NCBI RefSeq assembly: GCF_963678635.1
Contig: NC_087070.1
Span: 38,948,600 to 39,012,599 of the forward strand
Source: Symsagittifera roscoffensis
Taxonomy: Eukaryota; Xenacoelomorpha; Acoela; Convolutidae
Direction of reading: 5' to 3'
Length of the DNA stretch: 64,000 nucleotides
The notes below the pieces were generated by a model. That model worked only from the letters and a program-made list of their open reading frames with translations. It searched no databases and was not told the DNA's origin. Positions 50,201 to 57,685 of this stretch are shown here, one piece after another. Each line of letters starts with the position of its first letter. Positions within the stretch are counted from its first letter, which is position 1. A program made the translations under genes and the position numbers.

Positions 50201-52236
50201 CAGCAAAAACAAACCAGATATAATACAAGCGCAGCAAAATTAAAACCAGATATAATGCCTTGGTGCAAAATTGCCACCAAATGAGCACTTTTTTTTAGCG
50301 ACTTGGGTTAGAAAAAAATGGACTTCCTTATATGACAATACTCTCCATTTGCGCAAATAATCGGTAAAAAGTATCGTTCCTGATTGCAAGACACTTGCTC
50401 TCACAAATGCAAGCATTTAACAGAAGAACTTAGCCACTTTCTAACTGCCGAGAAGAAACCGGAAAAATTCAAGCAAATATTTCCCGAAACTAAGAGTTGA
50501 AATGTCTCTGACTAAATCTGAACCACGACTGAAAGTGTTTAATGAAAAAAATTTCTAGTCAAAGCCAAATTGTTGGCAATACTCTTGTCGGTCAGCGAAT
50601 CTGACCGAGGTTAATTAACCTAAAATGGCCCATTTCCACGTGGTTTTCAGTTTATCGCCAATTTAACATAAAACCGACTCCAAAAAATCTAATTAACCCA
50701 AATTGCGTTAGTAGTTTTTGACCAATAAAACCGATAGAACACCACTAACGTAACTCTCAAAGACTTGTGGCTTCAAACGACCGAAATTGTAAAATTTCTG
50801 AAACTCGGTTTGAGCATGGCGGACCCACCGCCGATATCGCCAACAATTTGGCATTAACTACATTAAAAATATACAAGAGGGCATCTTACTTTTCTCTGCG
50901 GTCCTCGAGTGAGAACTGGTTCTGCATGAGGATGTCATTCACCCTCCTTCTGATCGCATTCCTTTCTATCGTCTTATTCGTCTTGTTCTCCCAGTCGCTC
51001 CTCAAGTCCTTCTTCTTCGCCTCCGCGACCCTCGCCTGTGTCTCTGCCAGTGCATCTGCCTTGGCTCTGTTCTCTAGAATCAGGTTGTCCAAAGGCTTCG
51101 CGCTCGGATTCTTTGCTATCTATAATCACAACTTGGATGTTAGAAATTAGTTTCCTCAAGTCGCAGACGAAGAGTGGAACAAGCTTAGGTTTTATTGAGT
51201 GAAGCTTTTTTGGCTATTTATTGTCATTTTCATGTCATGGACTCAATATGGTATCTGAAAATCAAACTCTTGAACTGTTGCGATTAATTTAATTATTTTT
51301 GCTGAGCTTTTAATCCAACTTTTCAGAAATAAGAATATCCAATGTTTTTATTCGTTAAGAATTATCGATTAATTTCTAAAGATAGGCGTGTATAATGACA
51401 GATTGACAGGAAAGATTTACAAACCAAACATTTTCTTTTACAAAACGCACGGCGAGCCTAGAACAAAAAATTTCTTGATACTTCGAAACTATTGTCTCGG
51501 TATAAAGCAGCATTCTGCTTTAATTAAAGGTCTTTTTGAATTTGATTTTATAGTTAACCAATTGGTTTAACATCATAACTATGCAACAGTGTAGGATTAT
51601 TAGTTTAACTTTGTGAGACTTTTGCGGAGTATGCAAACCTCTCAGCGGTAGAATTCACTGACATTGATGTCATTCGAATCCCTGGATGTCGAACTCCTTA
51701 CCAAATATTTCACTCTGCATTGGAATGCACAACCTTACATAACATTCCATATAAGAATCCAGCCCGTTATATTGGATCTATATTTAAACTGCGTGGTTGA
51801 AACTTAGAAAAGTTAAATTTTCAATGTTTTTTATTAAATAAAAATAAACAGTCCTATATTCGCAACTTCAGCCTTATGGATTTTTCCGCTTCTATGACTC
51901 CATTCGATTTCACCACATTTTTACCTTGTAATGACATGTTTAGAAAATGTTAAAATTTGCTATCATTTTCGGTTATAGAAAGCTTAGACTTATTTCTTCG
52001 ACGTTTCGCGTTTGTTGGACTTGTCGTCGTTTTCTTATTTAAAAATTCGAAAATTCAATTGCAATGCCACTTTGACTTAATTATATTTTCAATTCAAATC
52101 AAAAGTATAGAAAAAAATTGCCCATTAAGTTTGTCACTAGCGTTAGCCAGAAATAAAAACTTACAACTCCAACCAGACTTGGCAAATTTCCACGCACATA
52201 TCTGTCTTTTTTCTGATCTATCATAGCCATAGCTGT
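26126..52236 (-). CDS. CFAP53: CFAP53 (CCDC11), cilia- and flagella-associated coiled-coil protein
   Basis: Ten coding exons on the minus strand (52165-52230, 50890-51119, 46843-47016, 45846-46020, 43119-43247, 42611-42717, 40203-40314, 39423-39639, 30116-30354, 26126-26215) join with every phase matching to 1,539 bases, or 512 residues; the human protein is about 514. Almost the whole length is Glu/Lys/Arg/Gln coiled coil of the trichohyalin/plectin-homology (TPH) type. Landmarks in family order include EDRREKLKALLSSEQQMF, ENCEELRTVL, FFMDLWKTE, YRDYLAQLKAEESKQEKEL, ARQKLLQEVIASRKAQ and a C-terminal KLHPAWKQ (family IHPxRK). CFAP53 is an inner-microtubule protein of motile cilia and a centriolar satellite component, needed for left-right patterning in vertebrates. 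The introns, up to about 9 kb, are full of mobile DNA. Confidence is high because length, order and phases all agree. Confidence 0.95.
27072..27331. mobile_element. GGGTCTTATGCAC MITE, 260 bp, 8 bp target duplication
   Basis: Terminal inverted repeats GGKTCTTATGCGTTRAACGG and complement, flanked by exact GGCAAATC at 27064-27071 and 27332-27339. It sits in an older repeat whose left end is GGTGTTA at about 27,058. No coding capacity. Confidence 0.85.
27365..28005. repeat. A-B-A' repeat block with GACGACGCT palindromes
   Basis: A unit of about 170 bases beginning GACGACGCTACACACAAA and ending GGCGTCTGATCTCCTWAGCA, plus a flank TTTGTAAAATC, occurs at about 27,368-27,525 and 27,850-28,003. A 320 bp B unit lies between them. 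The unit is rich in short inverted GTCTTAA/TTAAGAC phrases. Confidence 0.6.
27527..27846 (+). repeat. 320 bp B repeat, copy 1
   Basis: This unit is nearly identical (only a few differences seen, one of them in an A-run) to 29642-29963 in the same orientation, about 2.1 kb away in the same intron. It contains CAACGCATATATAATTCGCC and CAACACTTGGTCACGGTCGC. Confidence 0.85.
28268..28699. mobile_element. GGGTCTTATGCAC MITE, 432 bp, nested in F1
   Basis: Ends TTATGCACAAAACGGCCCAA and complement (GGGCCGTTTAGTGCATAAGA). Flanks are TTCCCTTC (28260-28267) and TTCGCTTC (28700-28707), an 8 bp target duplication with one change. The inner region has the GATTGGCTAATATTAGCCA palindrome. Confidence 0.85.
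28741..29156. mobile_element. GGGTCTTATGCAC MITE, 416 bp, nested in F1
   Basis: Perfect starting GGGTCTTATGCACAAAACGG, ending in the complement with one change. It is flanked by exact AAGCTTCC duplications (28733-28740 and 29157-29164). Intact F1 copies show AAGCTTCC once at this point. Confidence 0.9.
29642..29963 (+). repeat. 320 bp B repeat, copy 2
   Basis: Direct partner of 27527-27846. After it the flank differs: a diverged reverse complement of the A unit follows (to about 30,045) rather than a forward A unit. So the two copies are separate insertions or a rearranged duplication, not a simple tandem. Confidence 0.85.
30116..30354 (-). CDS. CFAP53: CFAP53 exon 9
   Basis: Residues 404-483. 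Acceptor ATTTTTAG; its first two bases complete a Met codon. Donor TACCAG|GTATGC, phase 0. Contains ALAHEEEYRTQLRQYEAEAD. About 9 kb of intron separates it from exon 8. Confidence 0.9.
31213..31824. mobile_element. Tc1/mariner-like palindromic element, 612 bp, at TA
   Basis: Begins CAGTGCTGTATCTTATCC and ends CAAATCAGCACTG, with TA on both sides (31211-31212 and 31825-31826), the target duplication of this superfamily. It shares the internal GAACTTTGTTGGGCTGTGTA phrase with the element at 16,735-17,416. No transposase. Confidence 0.7.
33463..34000 (+). mobile_element. F1 repeat, full copy, 538 bp
   Basis: Starts AACAAGACTGCTCGTATC with the TCAGGGCGAAGCCCTGA hairpin. It carries the ATATATCGCGCGTTAATTGT phrase and ends at ACTTTCGTATCGAAAGTCGG plus AACAA. 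It lacks terminal inverted repeats in the usual sense and has no ORF. Confidence 0.85.
34842..35222. mobile_element. CAGGGGCGGAT-family repeats, two joined pieces
   Basis: A copy starts at CAGGGGCGGATCTAGAATTT and is broken at about 35,095 by a second CAGGGGCGGATTTAGG start. The rest shows the G-run and TAGCACAAAGGGGGGACTC phrase. Confidence 0.6.
36190..37130 (+). repeat. Diverged direct duplication of about 300 bp
   Basis: 36,190-36,495 and 36,835-37,130 align in the same orientation at roughly 80 percent by eye. They share TGCTGATTATACTTTT, GCAATCCCCGTTTTCAATAA and CGACACCRGGTGGATTAA. The 340 bp between them has short open frames but nothing recognisable. Confidence 0.7.
38387..38890. mobile_element. 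CAGGGGCGGAT-family repeats, head-to-head pair
   Basis: 38,387-38,650 runs in one direction from CCGGGGCGGATCTACG; 38,690-38,888 is the same family in the other direction. The two form an imperfect inverted repeat. Confidence 0.6.
39423..39639 (-). CDS. CFAP53: CFAP53 exon 8
   Basis: Residues 332-404. Acceptor TTGTTGCAG, donor AGAA|GTGAGT, phase 1 out. Contains FQRYRDYLAQLKAEESKQEK and ARQKLLQEVIASRKAQIHA, both strongly conserved. Confidence 0.92.
40203..40314 (-). CDS. CFAP53: CFAP53 exon 7
   Basis: Residues 294-331. Acceptor GTTTTCTAG, donor AAAAAG|GTACAC, phase 0 out. Contains EEQEELALDMKILESLIEE. Confidence 0.9.
40787..40915 (+). mobile_element. F1 repeat, truncated 5' end
   Basis: ACAAGACTGCTCGGATCAAG with an imperfect 5' hairpin, cut off after the GGAGTAGTG phrase. 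A full F1 copy starts 7 bases later in the same orientation. Confidence 0.65.
40922..41445 (+). mobile_element. F1 repeat, full but diverged copy
   Basis: Has the 5' end AACAAGACTGCTCGTATCAG, the ATATCGCGCGTTAATTGT centre and the GAGCACAAATATTC 3' part, ending AACAA. A further fragment of the 3' part follows at about 41,490-41,700. Confidence 0.8.
42611..42717 (-). CDS. CFAP53: CFAP53 exon 6
   Basis: Residues 259-294. Acceptor CTGTTTCAG, donor CAAAG|GTACAT, phase 2 out. Contains LRAYEEEQERLNKMRQQEA. Confidence 0.9.
43119..43247 (-). CDS. CFAP53: CFAP53 exon 5
   Basis: Residues 216-258, phase 0 at both ends. Acceptor GTTGTTTTCAG, donor CTC|GTGAGT. Coiled coil with MLSVLREQMAAHEKARDEE. Confidence 0.9.
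43758..43832 (-). repeat. tRNA-like SINE head
   Basis: Minus strand box A TGGCTGAGTGGGT, an anticodon-like stem GAGA/TCTC with loop CTCAAAA, and a poor box B (GATCGTAAC). Anticodon CAA would be Leu, but the T arm is broken. The following 200 bases (to about 43,560) may be the body of a tRNA-derived SINE. Confidence 0.4.
45846..46020 (-). CDS. CFAP53: CFAP53 exon 4
   Basis: Residues 157-215. Acceptor TGTGTTAG, donor GAGAG|GTCAGT, phase 0 out. RENCEELRTVLS and MLDEEFFMDLWKTE align with the most conserved part of the family. Confidence 0.92.
46695..46802 (+). repeat. 36 bp tandem repeat, three units
   Basis: Three consecutive 36-base units start ATTATTAAACTGATTTTGAT; the third has several changes. 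They end 40 bases from the CFAP53 exon 3 donor side. Confidence 0.8.
46843..47016 (-). CDS. CFAP53: CFAP53 exon 3
   Basis: Residues 99-157. Acceptor TGGTTTAG, donor TGGAG|GTCTGG, phase 2 at both ends. It contains KALLSSEQQMFVVEME and the charged REREREELVATLEDQ. Confidence 0.9.
47685..47965. mobile_element. Palindromic element with C-tract ends
   Basis: Left arm TTTGGGATCATGTTAACTAT runs into a C17 tract; the right arm is a G13 tract, then GAATAGTAAACATGATCC. Inside is a tandem pair of CGTCAACCAATAGGAATGCG. No ORF. Confidence 0.65.
48014..48543. mobile_element. hAT deletion derivative, 530 bp, exact 8 bp target duplication
   Basis: Terminal inverted repeats CAGGGCTTTTCAAAAATTAA / complement, flanked by AGTATGCA at 48006-48013 and 48544-48551. 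Subterminal DNA is packed with AATTAATTGCAATTAATT-type repeats, possible transposase sites. The centre keeps a piece of transposase on the minus strand. Ends, duplication length and coding remnant all agree with hAT. Confidence 0.92.
48147..48401 (-). pseudogene. hAT transposase C-terminal dimerisation domain, frameshifted fragment
   Basis: Minus-strand translation gives TSDLIERFFSVAGYAYNDLR, the hallmark of the hAT dimerisation domain (family pattern S-ERxFSxAG-x-R-L-P). After LLPN the match continues in another frame as LEMQLFLKVNHRFWNE, so a small indel separates the two halves. The N-terminal DDE part is absent. It is therefore a relic that cannot encode an active transposase. Confidence 0.88.
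49338..49882. mobile_element. CAGGGGCGGAT-family element, 545 bp, exact 8 bp target duplication
   Basis: Flanked by GGAACCAG at 49330-49337 and 49883-49890. Ends CAGCGGCGGAATTAG and TAGATCCGCCCCTG. A second internal terminus-like CAGTAGCGGATTTAGG lies at 49,454. The 8 bp duplication and CAGGG-type ends place the family among hAT-like non-autonomous elements. Confidence 0.85.
50890..51119 (-). CDS. CFAP53: CFAP53 exon 2
   Basis: Residues 23-99. Acceptor GATTATAG, donor AAAA|GTAAG (phase 2). It carries AEAKKKDLRSDWENKT and the helix ending QFSLEDRREK. Confidence 0.9.
51632..51690 (+). repeat. tRNA-Gly-like fragment
   Basis: CTCAGCGGTAGAATTCACTG resembles the D-arm region of tRNA-Gly, and ATTCGAATCCC is a good T-loop/box B. 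The anticodon arm and acceptor are missing or fused (GACATTGATGTC hairpin). A SINE head or broken tRNA. Confidence 0.4.
52165..52236 (-). CDS. CFAP53: CFAP53 exon with start codon
   Basis: Six untranslated bases follow a TATTCTTTTCAG acceptor, so at least one 5' UTR exon lies further right. The ATG is at 52230; a second in-frame ATG follows two codons later. It encodes DRYVRGNLPSLVGV and ends GTT|GTAAG in phase 0. The R-V-G-P-V pattern matches the vertebrate N-terminus. Confidence 0.8.
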
Positions 52237-52472
52237 CTGAAAAGAATAAATTAAGCAGGTAACTTTCAGAAACAATAGTCTAAAGCTATCCTACATTTCC
52301 ACTTGAAAGGCTTTTAATTCAGATTATCTCTAATGATTAGAATGCTATTTAAAGCCAACTAGTCTAAAAACCTAATCTCTCGAAATCAATAAAAATTAAT
52401 GAACTCTTATTTACAAAGAAAGAGACGGTTTAAAAATCATATTTCATGCCAGATATGTCTTTATCATTTTTA

Positions 52473-52998
52473 TTGTTCCGACTTTCGATACGAAAGTAAC
52501 GGAATATTTGTGCTCGGGTGGGTTTTTTTTCTTCAGACAGATTTCGACTTTTTAACGAAATTTTTTCTATATCATTCGAAAGGAATTGTTGTCTTGAGCC
52601 TAAATTTGAAAAGATATTTCACCTGTGATCATTTTTCGTAAAGTTATGAGGGTTTAAAGGTTGCCATTTTGACCAATTTGGGACAATTAAGCGCGACAAA
52701 AAATTCGAGCTATTAACGCGTAAGCGGAGATTTAATCCGTCTTAGAAATTGTTCCAAATTGGTTGAACGAAGCTTATTTGCCATAATTGATTTGTTACAA
52801 GGAACAAAATTTGTCATTTTGACTTTATATGGCGTGTGGGGGAATGATATTTTCTTTTTTAAAAAAAAAATCAAATTTTAGAAAAAAAAATTTCATTTTA
52901 TTTTGTTCCATTTAATTTGTTTATGTTATTACTGCTCCATAAACCTTAAAAGGCAGTCGGAACATTCAAGGCTTGGCCCTGATACGAGCAGTCTTGTT
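52473..52998 (-). mobile_element. F1 repeat, full copy, reversed
   Basis: Reads TTGTTCCGACTTTCGATACG at the left and GATACGAGCAGTCTTGTT at the right. It faces the copy at 53172-53719 across 173 bases, so the two 5' ends point at each other. Confidence 0.85.
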
Positions 52999-53171
52999 CT
53001 ATTTTAGACCTTTTTTTCATTGCGGTTTCAGGGGATATTTATAGGGTAGCAATTAACTTTGCGCGGAAGAAAAACTTCGATTTAGTATGAAATCACAGAT
53101 AATTCCCGGCAAAAGATAGTGATCTAAGGAAAACTTCTGTAGAATTATACAAACATGTTCATTGCAAATAA

Positions 53172-53719
53172 AACAAGACTGCTCGTATCAGGGCGAAGCC
53201 CTGAATGTTCCGACTGCCTTTTAAGGTTTATGGAGCAGCAGTAATAGCATAAAAAAATTAAATGAAATAAAATAAAATGAAATTTTTTTTCTTCTAAAAT
53301 TTGAATTTTTTATGAAAATCATCTCCCCACACGCCATAAAAAGTACAAAAAGAGAGATTTCGTTCCTTGTAACAAATCAATTAGGGCAAATAAGCTTCGT
53401 TCAACCAATTTGGATCGATTTATAAGACGGATTAAATCTCCGCTTACACGTTAATAGCGCGAATTATATCGCGCGTTAATTGTCCCAAATTGCTCAAAAT
53501 GACCAAAATGGCAATCTTTAAACCCTCATAACTCTACGAAAAATGATCACAGGTGAAATATATTTTCAAATTTAAGCTCAGGACAACAATGGCTTTCGAA
53601 TGATATAAAAAAATTCCGTCAAAAATGGCTAGTTAAAAAGTCGAAATTTGTCTGAAGAAAAAAAAAAACCCACCCCGAGCACAAATATTCCGTTACTTTC
53701 GTACCGAAAGTCGGAACAA
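53172..53719 (+). mobile_element. F1 repeat, full copy
   Basis: AACAAGACTGCTCGTATCAG start with a perfect TCAGGGCGAAGCCCTGA hairpin; ends ACTTTCGTACCGAAAGTCGG plus AACAA. It is among the best-preserved copies in the window. Confidence 0.88.
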
Positions 53720-56700
53720 CAAGGATGACCGTTTGCAGTGCAAGTAGCACAGAATGTTCCAACCATATTATAAAAATTACATTCAATCTTTTTTTTTCAA
53801 ATTAGTGTCGTTTTTTGTGTGTGGTATGAAAAAAGGATAAGACGAAAGCCTAAAACTTAGACAAATCTGTCAGCCACATTAGCACAGGCAAAATGGGCAA
53901 CAGTTTCTGTCAAAAAATGACACGAAAAACGAAAAAAAAAAATTAGACAACTTTTTTAATTTTCGAAATTTTTTATCCCAAGACCGATTTTGTTTGACAC
54001 GTTTTGAAATTTTTGAATGTCGTTCCAATCTCGACTGAGAGGAATTGTCAATGATATATCACTCAGCCCATTCCTATAATTCTTGGTGGTACCAAATTTT
54101 GCGAGAAGCAAAAAAAACTAAAATACACCTGAATGCGAAGTTCCTCCCCATTTTTAATAGTCGGAACAATACACTAAGAAAAAAATGTCAATTTCGTAAA
54201 ACTATGGTACATGTATTTAACAATTCTAATCCTGGCCAAAAAGCTGATGGGTCATAAAACTAACCCTTCAAACAATTTCAGAAAAATTAGTGGTCTAAAT
54301 AAACACACCACTAATATTATATAAAGCTTTAAAAATTGGGACAGAAAAGGCTTAAAATTGATTGAATATATCAAATTTTAAGAATCATTCACGAAAAAAT
54401 AGCTAAATACAGTTAATTTATGACTATCTAGAGTTGGAGTTCTACAACAGACTTAAGGTCCAGCCTATTAACCAAGTATTTATAAAGTATATGTTCAAGA
54501 TTAAAGTTCATTGAGCTACAACCAATTGTTAAATATCACAGTTGACATGCAAGAAGTACAGAAGTACTAATAAAATAGTAGCTGGTAGCTACTAGTATAA
54601 TCGTTACTAGTATCAATACTAGAAACCAGTTTGCAGAAAAGATGAAACATGGGAAAAACTCAATAGACTATTTTCTATATATCAAAACGTTTTTGAAATT
54701 AATTATCATTGATATATTAATCTATCATAGGTGACTCCTTTCGGTTTAATGCCTGGACCCATTTAAGAGAAAAACCTTTTATAGACCCCATTTTTAAAAG
54801 TCCCAACACTCCTCAGTTCTCTTGAAACTTCATCCAGTACATCTCCGAATAAGGCGTGACAAAAATACCAAGTGTCCGCCGAATAAAACGACAATTTTGA
54901 ACATGACAACTATTTTTGATGGGACTTCAAGACGACAGTTCAATACTTTTCTGGCAAATCGAAAACGCTGAAAACAATTCTCCATGGGCATCACTAAAAA
55001 CAGCGTAAAATCAACGTTACCTCAATTTTTTTATGCACAATTTCGACTTTTTTTAATTTTTTTTTTCATTCCGCTCCGAAAATAGCATATCAACTATTGA
55101 ACTTCTGGATCTAATTTACATCACGCGTAGTTTGTGGTACAATCAATTAAAACCTTTAGAAATTATATGAAAAAGGAATATATAACAAGGATAGCCAGTT
55201 GCTGTGTAAGTAGCACAGTTTATTTCGGCAATCTTCATAAAAAATTACAAAAATGTTTACATAAATGTTTCTTTATTTTTCTTCATTTTAAACTCGTTTT
55301 TTGTCATGGTGTGATGAGAAAATTAAACAAACGTGTAAAAATTAGACCAATTAGGCATAATTGTGAGCAGTTGGCTTCAAAAAACGATTAACAGACAAAA
55401 AATTATTTCGAAAAAATTTCGAAAATTATCACACATTTTTTAAAGCTTTTTTGCACAATAGTTTTTTGAATTTTGGAGAAAACTTTAATGGCCAACGAAG
55501 CGCTAAAGTGTTTTAAATGAAGTTGAAACAAAATTTTGAAAACTTTAATTTTGTTTGAATCACGACCAAAAGTGTTTTAATTTGATATAACATTCGACCC
55601 AATCTGATGATTACTTGTGGTACCAAGTTTTGAGTGGAAAGCAAAAGAAAAGAAGAAAAAACTAAAACTCACCCAAATATAAAGTGCCTTCAATAGTCGG
55701 AACAAAAATAACATAAACGAAAAACGCTGTGATGATGATTTAAACAAGAGATACACAATTTAGTTCGAATCTTTTCAATTACGGGTCCAAAAAAAAACGT
55801 CCCAAGACGTTTCATCTTTTATTTTGTCGAGTATACATGCGGAATCTGCAATCTGTGTTGCAAGGGATATTCTCTTATATATAAAAGAATCTGTCCTGGG
55901 TTGCTCGGTACATGTACTTAAAATCCTACAAAATTTGCCCAAAAACTCTCGTTGCTATGGCCATCATCAGCTCAATCTCTATATGAAGAAATTTCTGTCT
56001 GCCACTTCAGAAGCAGCAGTTCGAGGGTTACAGACCGAGCATGCACTAACTATACTTAGGCGCTCGGAAGTCTACTACCGCTACATCCCACAAAAGCTAC
56101 CTAGCAACAGCTGCGTTAAGTAGTCTTGTTGCTTCTGATCTGCCATATTAGTGTGGTGGCTCTAAAACTGAAGAAATGTGAGTAGTAGCCAAGATTTTTT
56201 TTAAGTAACCTTGTGCTGTTCAATTTTTTGTTTTGTTCAATTTGTTCGGGTGACCTTTTTTTTCTATTTTTGTGTCAGAGAAGTAGCCTATCAACCTGAC
56301 GCACAGAAGCAACATGATTTCTAATCTCATTCGGCAATTGATGTGTTTGTTTGTTATTTCCATGACTTTTGTACATGAACAGTCATCATGCGTTCAAAAC
56401 AAAGAATGGAAACTAAGTACTGCATTTGTGAGCATAAATCATTATTAGCAAACTACGCAAAACAAATAAATATCGAGTCACAGAACCGTCAATGTTTGAC
56501 CGAAAACTATATGGATCGAGTATGCTAAAATTGTAATGTGAAAAGCTTTTTTCGCATATTTTAAGAAAATTACAAAAATGTAAAAAAAAAACGGTGAAAT
56601 GCATTCCAGTTCAGCATTATCAAGTGAGGCCAATTAAGAATAGCAGACAAGAAAAATATCACCACTCAATTGAACCAATTTTTGCGTCAATATTTCCCAA

Positions 56701-57193
56701 GTAATTTGAGTTTAAAAACCATGTCCGGGTGACTTTCTTGGTATTGCCGTGTTTTATAAATTTATGAAAAGAAAAAGAAAAGATTTTTTATCTTTCTGAC
56801 AGGACTAAATACCAGGGCAGATTTCAGTGAACGTACAAATATTAAAACTAAATGGATAAATACATAAGTAAGTACAAATCTGAATGAGTACAAATCTGTA
56901 TGAGCGTTATCATTATTACTTTCTATGATTTTTTGCCGAGAATTTTAAAAATTCTATTTAGTAAAACAGTCTTGAGTGTTTTTTGAACAATTTTCAGATT
57001 CGAATTCTTGTCAATTTGAACGTCAAGAAAACGAATCGAAAAACAAAAAAAAAAAAAAACCGCACGTGCAATATAGTTGATGTTTTTGCCTTCTGATTTC
57101 TACATTTTGAAAGAGAAAAATCTAATTTTTTTTCAAGTATATCTCCGGGTGTAGGCTTTTTTGCCCCCCCCCCCCTTTGAGTAAAACCAAGTC
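53720..57193. other. Intergenic, no supported gene
   Basis: AT-rich DNA. A 99-codon frame at 55,824-56,123 has no family resemblance. The segment 55,830-56,110 is richer in GC and could include the CFAP53 promoter or 5' UTR exon. From about 57,150 a C13 tract precedes the retroelement-like region. Confidence 0.4.
56096..56108 (-). promoter_or_regulatory. Possible RFX X-box
   Basis: GCTACCTAGCAAC fits the two half-sites of an RFX X-box (RYYNYY and RRNRAC) with a 1-base spacer. RFX factors drive ciliary genes such as CFAP53, which starts about 4 kb away on the minus strand behind a missing 5' UTR exon. The motif is short and could be chance. Confidence 0.2.
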
Positions 57194-57685
57194 ATGAGTC
57201 AACAACAACTGACGGAATCTCAGCTACCAATTACTCACGAAGTGCTGATTGAGACGGAGACAAATTTCAGAAATGCGCTAATAGCAAACAAATCGACGAC
57301 AGAAACAAAACAAATCCAAATAATCAAAATCATCCCCCCATTCTCGAGAGAAAATGTAAAGTCAGCTGAAAATCTGGCGCAGGCATATCGAAGTTGTGCT
57401 TCCGATATACTTAAACAATTCCCCACAACAATGCAACAGAAGATGACAATCTCAAAAACAATAACTGCGACGAAAGATGACCGCAAACTTCATACACTGA
57501 CAGTTATTGCTCCCCCCGAAGCAGAGCAATTCATAACTAGCATCAAAAGCGAAGGAATCATTCTACTTAAAAGGACGGTTGTGACATTCGACCAGAATGG
57601 CCAAAATGCAGTCTCTGCAGAATTCGGTATTTTAGCAGCAAGCCTTCCGAATTGGCGATTTGGAGCGGATAGGGACGTTGTTTGA
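57194..57685 (+). CDS. Orphan 163-residue ORF at the start of the retroelement-like region
   Basis: An ATG-started frame with an in-frame TAA just upstream. Its balanced composition is unlike the flanking AT-rich DNA. The protein is hydrophilic, starts MSQQQLTESQLPITHEVLIE, has mixed alpha/beta character with TLTVIAPPEAEQFITSIKSE, and has no signal peptide, zinc knuckle or recognisable domain. It lies on the gag strand, 3.7 kb upstream of gag. Some giant LTR elements (plant Ogre is an example) carry an extra ORF before gag, so an accessory element protein is a reasonable inference. A host gene is the alternative. Confidence 0.5.
   Translation: MSQQQLTESQLPITHEVLIETETNFRNALIANKSTTETKQIQIIKIIPPFSRENVKSAENLAQAYRSCASDILKQFPTTMQQKMTISKTITATKDDRKLHTLTVIAPPEAEQFITSIKSEGIILLKRTVVTFDQNGQNAVSAEFGILAASLPNWRFGADRDVV

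Noticed and set aside
55824..56123. 99-codon open frame
   Set aside because: No family resemblance, no splice partners and no mobile-element context; left as intergenic.
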